From contig CALLMM010000017.1 of the NCBI GenBank assembly GCA_938005745.1, positions 1 through 55,953 of the forward strand: a stretch of DNA of 55,953 nt, given 5' to 3'. This document shows positions 1 through 8,452 of the stretch, one piece after another (positions within the stretch are counted from its first letter, which is position 1; each line of letters begins with the position of its first letter). The notes beneath the pieces were generated by a model. It searched no databases, was not told where the DNA came from, and saw nothing but the letters and a program-made list of their open reading frames with translations. The DNA comes from an uncultured Chthonomonadales bacterium (GTDB taxonomy: Bacteria; Armatimonadota; Chthonomonadetes; Chthonomonadales; CAJBBX01). The position numbers were made by a program, and so were the translations under genes.

Positions 1-168
1 GCGAAACACCACCACAATCCACCCGCCGCTCTCCGCGCCCCAGAGCGTGCCGTTTCCCAGTATCATCTCCAGCGAGACGCCCCGGCTGGAGAAGACCGAC
101 GCGATCGCGGTCAACGCACCCGGCGTATCCTGCACCCTGACGATGAAGACCCGACGCGGCTCAAGCAT
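1..168 (-). CDS. ACT-domain protein, N-terminal part (cut by window edge)
   Basis: The minus strand is open from an ATG at 168 to the window edge, giving about 56 residues that begin MLEPRRVFIVRVQDTPGAL. The V-x-V-x-D-x-P-G-A-L pattern followed by 'IASVFSSRGVSLEMI' is the first beta strand and helix of an ACT domain, the ligand-binding fold of the acetolactate synthase small subunit and many amino-acid-responsive regulators. The ATG lies inside the last codons of the upstream dehydrogenase-like gene (stop at 161–163), so the two genes overlap by about 8 nt and are probably translationally coupled. The partner that would define its role lies outside the window. A small-subunit IlvH-like protein is one possibility but cannot be settled from this fragment. 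Confidence 0.6.
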   Translation of the reverse strand, partial: MLEPRRVFIVRVQDTPGALTAIASVFSSRGVSLEMILGNGTLWGAESGGWIVVVFR

Positions 169-1225
169 GCGTCTCCCACCTCTGCAGCTTGCTCTGCATG
201 GAGCGCGCCCCTGACAGCAGAAGCTGCGCCTCCTCCTCCCACAACGTCAGCCCGACCACCTGCGACCAGCCGCGATTCCCCACGACAATCGGAACGCCCA
301 GACAGGTGCGTATATCGTAGAACTCCCCGTCCAGTCGCACCTGTCCGGCGACGACAATTTCGCGCCCGTCCATCAGCGTCCGCACCAGATCCACCGTCAC
401 ATTGGCGGTTGTAACCGCCGTCTTCGCGCCGGAGAGATGCGTAACATAGGGCTTGAGCCCCACGCGCAGATCGGGAGGAAGACGGTCCACATAGGCAAAC
501 GCCTCCTGCACCCGTCCCTGACTCACCAGTTCCATCGTCCTCTGCTTCTCACGCTGCACCTCTTGCGGATACTCCCGCAAGGAGCGGTCTCCCCGCAGAC
601 GCCGCAGCGTGGACTGCATCTCCGACTCATCTAGTCCGTGGATCTTCACCGTGCTCCATAGCGGGATCAGCTCGTCTCCGTGCTCGCCGACCACAAACCC
701 GTATGCCTTCTGCCGCCGGACTCCCACCGCCGCAGCGATCTCCAGGCGAAAGCGCAGCGTGTCGGAGTAGGCTCCGATGCCGATCACCCGTCGCCGATCC
801 AGATAGCGGCTGAAGATCTCCACGCCCAGCTCCACGGGATTGCTGACAACGATCACCACCTCGTCGCCATGCCCGTACTCGGCGATGGCGCGGGCATAGG
901 CGTGAAAGATCGGCAGATTGGCGCGCGCAAGCTCCTCCCGTGTCAGGGAGGCTCTGCCGATCATCGGCAGCGTTATCCCCGCCGTCATCACGATCACATC
1001 GCCGACCACCTCTTCCGGACGAAGCGCGACATCCAATTCCGGAGCGATCTCCGCATAGGCATCCTCCAGGTCATGGCGGAGACCGTGCAGAACAGCGGCG
1101 CTGCTCCCTCCCTCTCTGCCCACAAGCTGCAGACGTTCCGAAGGAGAGAGAACGCGCTCCTCTATCAGCTGTACGGCGATACTGCGTCCGCAGTCGCCGC
1201 TGGCTCCGATGATCGAGACATCCAT
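161..1225 (-). CDS. Malate/lactate dehydrogenase-family NAD-dependent oxidoreductase
   Basis: A 354-residue protein with an N-terminal Rossmann motif (SIIGASGDCG, residues 4–13), a TAG strand end after 'VIVMTAG', a SNPVE segment, a DTLRFR segment matching the family DxxRFR (substrate Arg and catalytic Asp partner), and GEHGDELIPLW with the catalytic His. These place it in the LDH/MDH superfamily, which interconverts 2-hydroxy acids and 2-keto acids with NAD. The active-site loop after TAG differs from the usual P-R-x-P-G-M-S-R of malate dehydrogenases, and the usual NPVD is NPVE, so the true substrate is uncertain. It lies about 130 nt downstream of pafA on the same strand and overlaps the following ACT-domain gene. 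No clear Shine–Dalgarno precedes the ATG. Confidence 0.75.
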   Translation of the reverse strand: MDVSIIGASGDCGRSIAVQLIEERVLSPSERLQLVGREGGSSAAVLHGLRHDLEDAYAEIAPELDVALRPEEVVGDVIVMTAGITLPMIGRASLTREELARANLPIFHAYARAIAEYGHGDEVVIVVSNPVELGVEIFSRYLDRRRVIGIGAYSDTLRFRLEIAAAVGVRRQKAYGFVVGEHGDELIPLWSTVKIHGLDESEMQSTLRRLRGDRSLREYPQEVQREKQRTMELVSQGRVQEAFAYVDRLPPDLRVGLKPYVTHLSGAKTAVTTANVTVDLVRTLMDGREIVVAGQVRLDGEFYDIRTCLGVPIVVGNRGWSQVVGLTLWEEEAQLLLSGARSMQSKLQRWETHA

Positions 1226-1358
1226 GACAGAATAGTCCGTCCGACGAGAGAGAGCGAGAGCCGGCTCTCAGAGAACAACAATAAGGGCAGCCGACGCCGA
1301 CAACGCAGATGCGTGATCGCGGCGCGACCGCCCCTCAGAGATACGCCCACGAAAGCCT

Positions 1359-2834
1359 CTAACCGACCCCTCGCAGGAAGCGCGCCGCCTCCTTGTCGTA
1401 GGTGTGGAAGGGGTTTTTCAGGTCCAGCTGGCGATTGCGCTCGATGTAGATGGCATCCCAGTCTATCACATAGCGAACGCCCGGCGAAAGCAGCAGTTGA
1501 TTGACGATCTGCCCGCGTCCGAAGGCGCGCGTGTTGTCCGGCGGAAGAGTCATCGCCTGCTCCACGCGCTCATCCGTCGTAACACGCTCCATCATGCCCG
1601 CCTGCTCTAGCCCGGCATGCAGGCTGACCGCCGGATTGACGTTATGGTACTCCAGATCGAGGCTCTGCAGAACGTCGTCCTGCCAGGAGAGTCCCTCCGC
1701 ATGGATATACTGCTGATAGAGGCTCCTTTTGGCGGACCAGTCGAGCCGATCGGAGGTGGACATCGGGTCGCGCTCCAGATCGTTGAGCGTGCGCTCCCAC
1801 TCCTGCAGCACACGATCCGTCTGCGGGTCTTTGCGATGCAGGTTCTTCCGCGCAGCAGCCAGATAGCGCCGATGCAGATCAATCGCGCTGATCGTTTTGC
1901 CGTTTCGCAGCCGCACCAGCCAGCGGCAGGATGGGTCGCGGGAGACGGAGCGCAGCGTATCCAGCGGATCCTGCAGTTCGACATCCTGCGGCGCGCACCC
2001 CTCTTCGATGAGATCGAGCACCACGCTGGTCGTTCCGACCTTCAGCCAGGTCGCATACTCGCTCATGTTTGACTCGCCGAAGAGGATATGCAGGCGGTGC
2101 AGGTTGGAGTAGGAGTAGTAGCTGTCCCACTTGGGGTTGATGATGGCGCGGTTGAAGCGCACCCGCGAGGAGATGGTTTTGACGATATGATCGGCGCGCT
2201 GGGAGAGCTGAAAGTCTACCGTCGGGTCTATCTCCACGCCGTAGAAGTTGCTGACCCAGACATAGTCCACCTCATGCTCGGTAAACGCCATGATATTCGA
2301 CTTGGAGTTGGGGCGCGTCAGCCGGTGACCGCCTACGCGCCCGGTTCCCGCGAATATCTGCCGGGTTACCAGAAACGGCAGCAGATAGGAGAGCGCGTCG
2401 GTAAAGAAGCGGTCCTCGATCTGCACAAGATAGTTCTCATGACAGCCGAAGGTGTGTCCGCCAAAGTGGTCAATCGCGTTGTTATGGAAGCTGACCCTCT
2501 CGCTGAGTCCCATGTCATCGAGGATCGCCTGCAGAATGGCGCGCCCCGCCTTATCATGGGTCACCAGGTCGTCGAGGTCGGTGCACTCCGGCGTCGCATA
2601 CTCCTCATGGCTGCCCACCGCATCCACGTAGAGCCTGCCGCCGTTTCGCAGAAACCCGCCGGCGCGCGCCGGCTCAAAGGCGTAGTCGCGGGCATGCAGG
2701 TCTATCACCCCCAGCCGCTTCTCGTAGAAGGCATAGTCCTTGACCGCCTCGACCACCTCTTCAATCGCGCCGAGATCGGGGTCGCGAACCAGACATCCGA
2801 ATTCCGTTTCAATGCCGAAAATGCGCTTTTCCAT
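1359..2834 (-). CDS. pafA: Pup/UBact--protein ligase PafA
   Basis: A 491-residue carboxylate-amine ligase of the PafA/Dop fold (glutamine synthetase-like). It uses ATP to join the C-terminal Glu of Pup/UBact to substrate lysines. The N-terminus MEKRIFGIETEFG is the diagnostic first strand with metal- and ATP-binding glutamates. Further family blocks are the H-x-E-Y-A-T-P-E-C segment near residue 80, LSQRADHI, NPKWDSYYSYSNLHRLH and GESNMSEYATWLKVGTT. It lacks the insertion after the first strand that marks Dop, so it is the ligase of the pair. It is the last proteasome gene of the operon, 24 nt after prcA. A GTG lies immediately before the ATG at 2834; the ATG is chosen because it gives the canonical N-terminus. 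Confidence 0.93.
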   Translation of the reverse strand: MEKRIFGIETEFGCLVRDPDLGAIEEVVEAVKDYAFYEKRLGVIDLHARDYAFEPARAGGFLRNGGRLYVDAVGSHEEYATPECTDLDDLVTHDKAGRAILQAILDDMGLSERVSFHNNAIDHFGGHTFGCHENYLVQIEDRFFTDALSYLLPFLVTRQIFAGTGRVGGHRLTRPNSKSNIMAFTEHEVDYVWVSNFYGVEIDPTVDFQLSQRADHIVKTISSRVRFNRAIINPKWDSYYSYSNLHRLHILFGESNMSEYATWLKVGTTSVVLDLIEEGCAPQDVELQDPLDTLRSVSRDPSCRWLVRLRNGKTISAIDLHRRYLAAARKNLHRKDPQTDRVLQEWERTLNDLERDPMSTSDRLDWSAKRSLYQQYIHAEGLSWQDDVLQSLDLEYHNVNPAVSLHAGLEQAGMMERVTTDERVEQAMTLPPDNTRAFGRGQIVNQLLLSPGVRYVIDWDAIYIERNRQLDLKNPFHTYDKEAARFLRGVG

Positions 2835-2861
2835 CACTGCTTTCCCGACCTGCCCGCCTCC

Positions 2862-3653
2862 TCAGCGGTAGCTCTTCAACAGACTCTCCAGATCGGCGCT
2901 GCTTAGGAGACGGAACTTGCTCTCGCGCGTCGAGAACCGTTCCAGCAGTCCGACCTCAAGCTGCGCGGTCTTCAGCTCCTCGCGCAGAAAACCGGCGATC
3001 TGCTCCGCCTCGTCAATGTCGCGCAGCGGATCCGGTTCGTCCTCGTCTTTGCCGATCTTCCGACGCTTGCCCGTCATCGCGCCGACCGCCCACGCCTGCA
3101 ACGCGCGCTCCAGCGCCTGCTCCCGCGTAATCTCCGGGGTGACTCCCACCATCCACAGCCCCATGCGGTCTTCTGCCTCCGAGGTGCCGGCAATCACCGC
3201 GAAGCCGTTATACAGCGCGAACTCGCCGTCGTAGTTCAGGACATAGAAGCTGTCTTCGGCGGGCGTCTCCCCCAGTTCGCCGAAGATGGCGCGCACTACC
3301 GCCGGCAGGGCGTTGAACTGATCCCCGAACAGCCGCTTGAGCGGCGGGCTGAGTGAGAAGCTGACGATGCGCTGCGCCGTGACATCGTCCGGGCTGCGCT
3401 CATAGCCCTCTTTATGCGCCACATCTATCGCGCCGACCCGGATCGCCTCGATATCGGACTGATTGCCGATCCCCGAGAAGATCAGGCGGTCATAGATCTC
3501 AAAGACTTTCCGCTGCGCTTTGCGGACGGTCAGCAGCAGCAGCCCGGCATCGAAGCTGATGCCGACGACCGGACTGCCTTCGCTCAGGCGATCCTCCACA
3601 TAGTCCCGCCGGTGCTGCGCCGCCTCATTAGAGTCGAAGGGGCTGAACATCAT
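2862..3653 (-). CDS. prcA: 20S proteasome alpha subunit
   Basis: A 263-residue alpha subunit, which forms the outer rings and gate of the bacterial 20S core and docks the ATPase ring. The N-terminal part (SPVVGISFDAGLLLLTVRK, then KVFEIYDRLIFSGIGNQSDIE) matches the alpha/beta sandwich core of proteasome subunits. It lacks an N-terminal catalytic Thr, as alpha subunits do. The C-terminal ~60 residues are charged and probably helical. The gene begins ATGATG and overlaps the prcB stop by 4 nt (3650–3653), an arrangement typical of stoichiometric co-expression. Confidence 0.93.
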   Translation of the reverse strand: MMFSPFDSNEAAQHRRDYVEDRLSEGSPVVGISFDAGLLLLTVRKAQRKVFEIYDRLIFSGIGNQSDIEAIRVGAIDVAHKEGYERSPDDVTAQRIVSFSLSPPLKRLFGDQFNALPAVVRAIFGELGETPAEDSFYVLNYDGEFALYNGFAVIAGTSEAEDRMGLWMVGVTPEITREQALERALQAWAVGAMTGKRRKIGKDEDEPDPLRDIDEAEQIAGFLREELKTAQLEVGLLERFSTRESKFRLLSSADLESLLKSYR

Positions 3654-4429
3654 CCTGCCATCCTGTCTATGGAATTCACAACCTCACGCAGCTCCTGCTC
3701 GGAGACATCGGTGATCCCCTCCGCGCTGATCGTCTTCGCCAGCGGAAGGTGCTTCGACCAGCCGCCGGTCGCCGCGTCCAGATCGGCGGCGATATCCAGC
3801 AGAATCAACGCCTCCCGCAGGGCGTCTTCGCGGCTCATCCGGTGAAACGGGCCTTTGGTCTTGACGATATAGTCGAAGATGCCGCGAATCTGCAGCGATC
3901 CCGAACCCGCCGCGCCAAACTCCGTGCTCTCGAAGCGCGCGCCCAGCCCGTCATAGAAGAAGATACGCGGCTGACCGGTTCGCATATCGAAGGTGCTGAA
4001 GATCGGGATGAAGCCGCCGATCCCCTGCATCGCCGCCGGAACGCCCGCCGCGATCACCTTCGCCAGTTCCGACAGTTTGCCGTCCAGGCTCATCGGCTGC
4101 AGCTGCGACCGCTCAAAGTACTTGAAGACGGTGCGCAGGTAGCGGATCACCTCCATCGCGCGGGCGTAGGAGCCGGAGATGGAGAGCAGCGTATAGTCAT
4201 CGAGCGGCATCACCTTCTCCGCCCGATCGTACATGACCGCGAAGTTGGCGGTCGCCCGCCGGTCGCCGACATTGATCACGCCGCCGTCATACTTGACGGC
4301 GATGACGGTGGTGCCGTGCGTATCGGTCAGCGGCGCGCCCGAGACGGATGCTCCCGGCGCAGGAAACGCCGGAGGCGTGAAGAGTGGCTGCCCGCCGGGG
4401 TTCAGCAGGCTCTGCAGATCGAGACCCAT
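3650..4429 (-). CDS. prcB: 20S proteasome beta subunit (catalytic)
   Basis: A 259-residue precursor of the catalytic beta subunit. Residues 1–39 form a Pro/Gly-rich propeptide ending in His-Gly. Cleavage would expose Thr40 (TTVIAVKYDGGVINVGDRRAT), the N-terminal nucleophile. The GDRRAT block with the catalytic Asp and 'MPLDDYTLLSISGS' further on are typical. The lysine of the catalytic triad is in the segment YDRAEKVMPL. It starts 3 nt after the UBact stop codon, with GGAGAG about 8 nt upstream inside the pup gene, and overlaps prcA by 4 nt. Confidence 0.94.
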   Translation of the reverse strand: MGLDLQSLLNPGGQPLFTPPAFPAPGASVSGAPLTDTHGTTVIAVKYDGGVINVGDRRATANFAVMYDRAEKVMPLDDYTLLSISGSYARAMEVIRYLRTVFKYFERSQLQPMSLDGKLSELAKVIAAGVPAAMQGIGGFIPIFSTFDMRTGQPRIFFYDGLGARFESTEFGAAGSGSLQIRGIFDYIVKTKGPFHRMSREDALREALILLDIAADLDAATGGWSKHLPLAKTISAEGITDVSEQELREVVNSIDRMAG

Positions 4430-4432
4430 AGA

Positions 4433-4618
4433 CTACTCTCCGCTGCGCTGACGGTAGCGGCGGGCGGCGTTCGGGTCCACGCGCTTCATGCGCTTGAGCA
4501 GATCGCTGGTATCGGGCCGCTTCACATTCGGCTTATTCGGTCCGCCTCCGTCTCCCTCCTTGCGATCCGGAACGGGAGAGGTCGGGCGGGTGGTGCGCTC
4601 TTCAACGCGGATATGCAT
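4433..4618 (-). CDS. pup: Prokaryotic ubiquitin-like modifier (Pup, UBact type)
   Basis: A 61-residue, highly charged and probably disordered protein. Its C-terminal half (RPDTSDLLKRMKRVDPN, then ARRYRQRSGE) matches the UBact family, the Pup homologue of several Gram-negative phyla. The C-terminal residue is already Glu, so it should be ready for conjugation without the Gln-to-Glu deamidation needed by mycobacterial Pup-GGQ. The central KP-x-V-x-x-PDTSxLLKRMKxVDP block is probably the part that pairs with the coiled coil of ARC. An AAGGAG Shine–Dalgarno lies 9 nt before the ATG, and prcB follows 3 nt after the stop. Its place directly before prcB matches the actinobacterial pup-prcB-prcA order. 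Confidence 0.93.
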   Translation of the reverse strand: MHIRVEERTTRPTSPVPDRKEGDGGGPNKPNVKRPDTSDLLKRMKRVDPNAARRYRQRSGE

Positions 4619-4658
4619 CTTTTCTGGCTCCTTCCAGCAGATAACCGGTAGTGGCTGA

Positions 4659-5129
4659 CTAGACAGAGGCGCACTTGCGCGCCTCGATGAGATAGTTGAT
4701 CTGACCGCAGTGTTCGACTTCGTGGTCGTGAATCTCTTGAATCATGTTCAGCGGGGTATGCCAGGGATCCACCGGCAGGTTCAGCGGGGTCTCCAGAGCC
4801 TCCTCCGGAATGGCGGCGGCGGCTTCCAGCCACGCCGCATTCGCCCGCTCCAGCCAGGCGACCGCCTCCGCAAAGGTCAGGTTTTCCGGAACGACGGATC
4901 GCCGATCCACCACGTTGCCGCGAAAATACTCGATCCAGGTCTCCTTCCAGGCTGCCAGATGACATACCAGTCCCAGAATGGAGCCGTCCTGCGCCACATG
5001 GTAGTCGTGCAGGGGCCAGTTCTCCCGGCGATCCGCGACCGCCTGCTCCTCCGTCACGCCCTCCAGCGCCTTCAGTGTCGCGGCGAACCGCTGCCGCGTC
5101 CGCATCAGAAGGTACTCCCGAATGGTCAT
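4659..5129 (-). CDS. DinB/YfiT-like four-helix-bundle protein
   Basis: A 156-residue protein of the DinB-like superfamily (putative metal-dependent enzymes, including thiol transferases). The supporting pattern is a helix carrying His in 'LGLVCHLAAWKETWIEYF' near residues 53–70, and a C-terminal H-D-H-E-V-E-H-C-G-Q-I motif near residues 133–143, whose histidines usually bind Zn or Ni. It sits inside the proteasome operon between dop (39 nt upstream) and pup (40 nt downstream). It is not a standard component of the Pup pathway. It could be a co-regulated stress enzyme such as a bacillithiol- or mycothiol-type transferase, or an unrelated insertion into the operon. GGGAG lies 11 nt before the ATG. 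Confidence 0.78.
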   Translation of the reverse strand: MTIREYLLMRTRQRFAATLKALEGVTEEQAVADRRENWPLHDYHVAQDGSILGLVCHLAAWKETWIEYFRGNVVDRRSVVPENLTFAEAVAWLERANAAWLEAAAAIPEEALETPLNLPVDPWHTPLNMIQEIHDHEVEHCGQINYLIEARKCASV

Positions 5130-5168
5130 CTCAAACTCATCTCCCTTTCAGGAGAAATGCGGGCGCCG

Positions 5169-6728
5169 TTACTCCTGCGCCGCAGGCTTTTTGATCACCT
5201 GCACCACCTCCGCCAGCGAGCTGGTCGCGGACATCTCCTCATTTAACAGCTGGACGTTCGGCTCCACCAGCGGATTCATGTCGAACAGCAGGTCCTCTCC
5301 CTCATGCGTGAAGGCGACCCCGTTCCAGCCGATGGAGCGCACTGCGGAGCCGTGACGGCTGACGAACAGACCGCGCAGGAAGGCGCGGGTGTCCTGCGGC
5401 GGACAGGTCATCGCCCCCTCAATCCGCCTGTCGGTCACTAGACGGCGCATGACACCCTCCTGCTCCAGCCCCTGATAGAGTCCCAGCTCCGGGTCGAGAT
5501 CGTGATACGCCAGATCGAGGCTCTGCATGACGGGATCCGTCCAGTCCAGCCCCTCCGCCCCCATGAACTGCTCCAGAAGCTGACGTTTGGCGATCCAGTC
5601 CACCCGGTCCGCCGCCAGAAGGATGTCGCGCTCCAGCGCGTCGAGGACCATCTCCCACTCTGACAGCGTCCAGTCCGCATCCGGCGTAGCGCCCTGAAAA
5701 CGCCGCTGCGCCTCCGCCAGATAGAGCCGCTGTATCTCCAGCGCGGAGATGGTTCCGCCCTCCTCCCGCGTGACCAGCCATCGCAGCGTCTGATCGCGGG
5801 AGATCTCCTTGATCGCGCCGACCGGGTTCTTCAGCCTGACGGGGGGCGTCCAGCCCGACTCCAGCAGTCCGATCGCCAGCGAGGTCGTCCCGACCTTCAC
5901 GGCGGTCGCCCACTCGCTCATATTGGCGTCGCCCACGATCACATGCAGGCGGCGGTAGAGGCGCGGCGTGGCGTGCGGCTCGTCCCGCGTATTGACGATC
6001 GGGCGATTGTGCAGGGTATCCACGCTGGCTTCCACGCTGAAGAAGTCGGCGCGCTGCGAAAGCTGATAGACAGGCGTATCGAGCCGATCCACCTCCACCC
6101 CGACCTTGCCGGCTCCCGCATAGATCTGTCGCGTGACCAGAAACGGCAGCATTCCGGCGATCAGGATGTCGCAGGGAACCTCGCGGCTCATCAGGTATCC
6201 CTCATGCGTGCCGTAAGAGGCTCCGTGAAAGTCGGTGTTGTTCTTATAGATGGAGATCGGAACCCCGATGGCAGCGGATCGGCGGCGGGCGCACTCCAGA
6301 ACGATCCGCTCTCCGGCGCGGTCGTGCGCGACCAGGTCGCGCAGCTGCGAACACTCCGGCGTGCTGTACTCCGGATGACCGTGATCGTTATAGAACCGCG
6401 CGCCGTTGGCAAGCACCCGGTCGCTGCGCTCCTCCGACATGCTCATCGGCGGGCGTCCCGGCGCATCGAACTGGGCGTCGTCGGGATTGGTGGAGAGCCG
6501 CTCGACCGTAAAGCCGCGCATATCGCGGCGGGCGTCCTCCCCCCGATAGTTCCATCCGGTAACAAAGCTGCCGGAGTAGGAGCGCACCAGTTGTATGCTC
6601 TCCTGGATCAGGTCGCCCGCGCCCTTCCCCTCCACCGCGATCCCATATTCGGTTTCGATTCCAAATAGACGTTGCATGCGTTTCGGGCTGTCCGTCGGCG
6701 CCCCCTGCAGGCGTTCGCCGACGGACAT
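5169..6728 (-). CDS. dop: Deamidase/depupylase Dop
   Basis: A 519-residue PafA paralogue that removes Pup/UBact from substrates and, where Pup ends in Gln, deamidates it. The block MQRLFGIETEYGIAVEG starts at residue 18. It is followed by an extra Arg/Asp-rich segment (FVTGWNYRGEDARRDMRGF and PDDAQFDAPG, about residues 55–90) absent from the PafA of this locus, which corresponds to the Dop-loop. Later conserved blocks are HPEYSTPECSQL, LSQRADFF, RLHVIVGDANMSEWAT and KVGTTSLA. Because the encoded UBact ends in Glu, depupylation should be its main role here. The ATG at 6728 lies 2 nt after the arc stop; the internal ATG giving MQRLFG (6677) is the alternative start, and neither has a strong Shine–Dalgarno. 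Confidence 0.92.
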   Translation of the reverse strand: MSVGERLQGAPTDSPKRMQRLFGIETEYGIAVEGKGAGDLIQESIQLVRSYSGSFVTGWNYRGEDARRDMRGFTVERLSTNPDDAQFDAPGRPPMSMSEERSDRVLANGARFYNDHGHPEYSTPECSQLRDLVAHDRAGERIVLECARRRSAAIGVPISIYKNNTDFHGASYGTHEGYLMSREVPCDILIAGMLPFLVTRQIYAGAGKVGVEVDRLDTPVYQLSQRADFFSVEASVDTLHNRPIVNTRDEPHATPRLYRRLHVIVGDANMSEWATAVKVGTTSLAIGLLESGWTPPVRLKNPVGAIKEISRDQTLRWLVTREEGGTISALEIQRLYLAEAQRRFQGATPDADWTLSEWEMVLDALERDILLAADRVDWIAKRQLLEQFMGAEGLDWTDPVMQSLDLAYHDLDPELGLYQGLEQEGVMRRLVTDRRIEGAMTCPPQDTRAFLRGLFVSRHGSAVRSIGWNGVAFTHEGEDLLFDMNPLVEPNVQLLNEEMSATSSLAEVVQVIKKPAAQE

Positions 6729-6730
6729 CT

Positions 6731-8452
6731 TCAGATAATGTTTTTGCGCGCGCCGGAGGTCTGCTTGCGCCCGCGAACCGGCTTCACTGTGGCGACGTTC
6801 TCCGGCTCATAGTCCAGCAGCTTGAGCCAGTCCTCCATCGAATCGCCCTTCGGGAAGATCTCGTTCTCCTTGTACTCGACCCGGATGGCGCGCTGCATAT
6901 CCTCCAGCGTCACCCCTTCCGTATCCGAACGCTTTTCGATGCTGCGCTTGATGGCGAAGTCCTTGGCGCGCTCCACCACCGACTTGATCAGCGCGCCGCT
7001 CACCAGATCTCGCCAGTGCAGCGTCTCCACGCCTCCGCTGCGCAGATGAACCTCCAGAAACTCCGTCTCGCTCTCGCGCCGCCAGAGGTTCTCGATGGAG
7101 AGGTCGAGAAGCTCATCACGCGCCGCCGCCGCGTCGCCCTTATGCTCCTTCACCAGTTCCGGGTCAATCGGTATCTGCTCATGCAGATAGATTCCCAGAA
7201 TGTCGCGGGCGGAGCGGCGATCCGGGCGGATTACCTTTACCTTGCGGTCAATCCGCTCCGGGCGCAGGATCGCCGGGTCTATGTAGTCGGGACGGTTGGA
7301 GGTCAGCATCACCACCACGTTCTCCAGCGCTACCAGCCCGTCCATCTCCGCGCAGAACTGCGGAACCACCGTGTTGGAGATATTGAGCCAGCGTCCCGAG
7401 GAGCGCGTCCGCAGGATCGACTCCGCCTCATCTATGAAGATGAAGACTAGATAGCCGTCTTTCGCCTTGGCGCGGGCGGTCGCAAAGATCTCGCGCACCA
7501 TGCGCTCGGTCTCGCCCAGCCACATATTGAGAATCTTGGGACCGTTGATGTACATGAAGTACTCTTTCACGTCCCGATGGGTGCGTTCGCGGTATTCGCG
7601 GGTCAGATTGTAGGCGGTCGCCTTGCCGATCAGGGTCTTGCCGCAGCCGGGAGGTCCGAACAGAAGAATGCCCTTCAGGGGCCGCTTCTCAAACCGGGCG
7701 AACAGTTCGGGATGCAGCAGCGGCAGTTCGATGGCGTCTTTGATGACCTGGATCGCCTCCTGCTGTCCGCCGATCTTCTCCCAGGGCAGTTCGGGAACCT
7801 CCTCCATGAAGTAGTCCTGGGTCTCCTGCTGCGGGAAGTGCTCCAGCGCCACCTTGAAGTTCGGCTCGACGCGCACCTCATCGCCGCTCTTGAGCGGAAG
7901 ATCCTGCAGGCAGGTCGCGCGATAGATTACGCGCGACTGCATCCCCTGCGAATCCATCGAGACGCGCAGACGCTCTTCATCCAGCACATCAGCAATCTTC
8001 ACCAGCGGACCGCCGGGATGGTACCCCAGATCGCCGATCACGGAGAAGGCTTCGTTCACCTTCACCCGCGTGCCGACATTGAACTCCTTCTTCTCCAGTT
8101 TCGGGTCGAGGTTGGCGATATACTCCTGGTCGCCGATGGCGATCTGAACGATCTCCTTCTCCCGATCCACCCAGTTGATGAAGACCCCGATCCGGTTGGC
8201 GGGCGAGGTCAGTTTGTTGTACGCCTCCTCAAACTCGGCAATGACCTGACGCGCCTCCTCCAGCTGCTGCTCGTCCGTCTCAAGCTGATGGCGCAGCAGC
8301 AGCAGGTAGTCCAGGCGCGGATCGTTGCGAGGAGTCATGCGAATGATCTCATTCAGCAGACCGATGGCGCGAAGCTGGGTCTCCGGCAGTTCGAACTCGG
8401 GTTCGGGATCGCCGGATGGGTTGTTGATACGTCGGTCGCGGTCGCGTGGCAT
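6731..8452 (-). CDS. arc: Proteasomal AAA+ ATPase ARC (Mpa)
   Basis: A 573-residue ring ATPase that recognises Pup/UBact-tagged proteins and threads them into the 20S core. From the N-terminus it shows a coiled coil (about 22–82), two OB-fold regions (about 85–160 and 160–215), and an AAA domain with Walker A GPPGCGKT (266–273), Walker B with DE at 341–342, and the small C-terminal domain. The frame stays open 81 codons further upstream, but the ATG at 8452 is chosen because GGAAGG lies 9 nt before it and the extension has no family character. The protein ends in Arg-Lys-Asn-Ile-Ile, not the Gln-Tyr-Leu gate-opening tail of actinobacterial Mpa. It is the first gene of the operon. Confidence 0.93.
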   Translation of the reverse strand: MPRDRDRRINNPSGDPEPEFELPETQLRAIGLLNEIIRMTPRNDPRLDYLLLLRHQLETDEQQLEEARQVIAEFEEAYNKLTSPANRIGVFINWVDREKEIVQIAIGDQEYIANLDPKLEKKEFNVGTRVKVNEAFSVIGDLGYHPGGPLVKIADVLDEERLRVSMDSQGMQSRVIYRATCLQDLPLKSGDEVRVEPNFKVALEHFPQQETQDYFMEEVPELPWEKIGGQQEAIQVIKDAIELPLLHPELFARFEKRPLKGILLFGPPGCGKTLIGKATAYNLTREYRERTHRDVKEYFMYINGPKILNMWLGETERMVREIFATARAKAKDGYLVFIFIDEAESILRTRSSGRWLNISNTVVPQFCAEMDGLVALENVVVMLTSNRPDYIDPAILRPERIDRKVKVIRPDRRSARDILGIYLHEQIPIDPELVKEHKGDAAAARDELLDLSIENLWRRESETEFLEVHLRSGGVETLHWRDLVSGALIKSVVERAKDFAIKRSIEKRSDTEGVTLEDMQRAIRVEYKENEIFPKGDSMEDWLKLLDYEPENVATVKPVRGRKQTSGARKNII

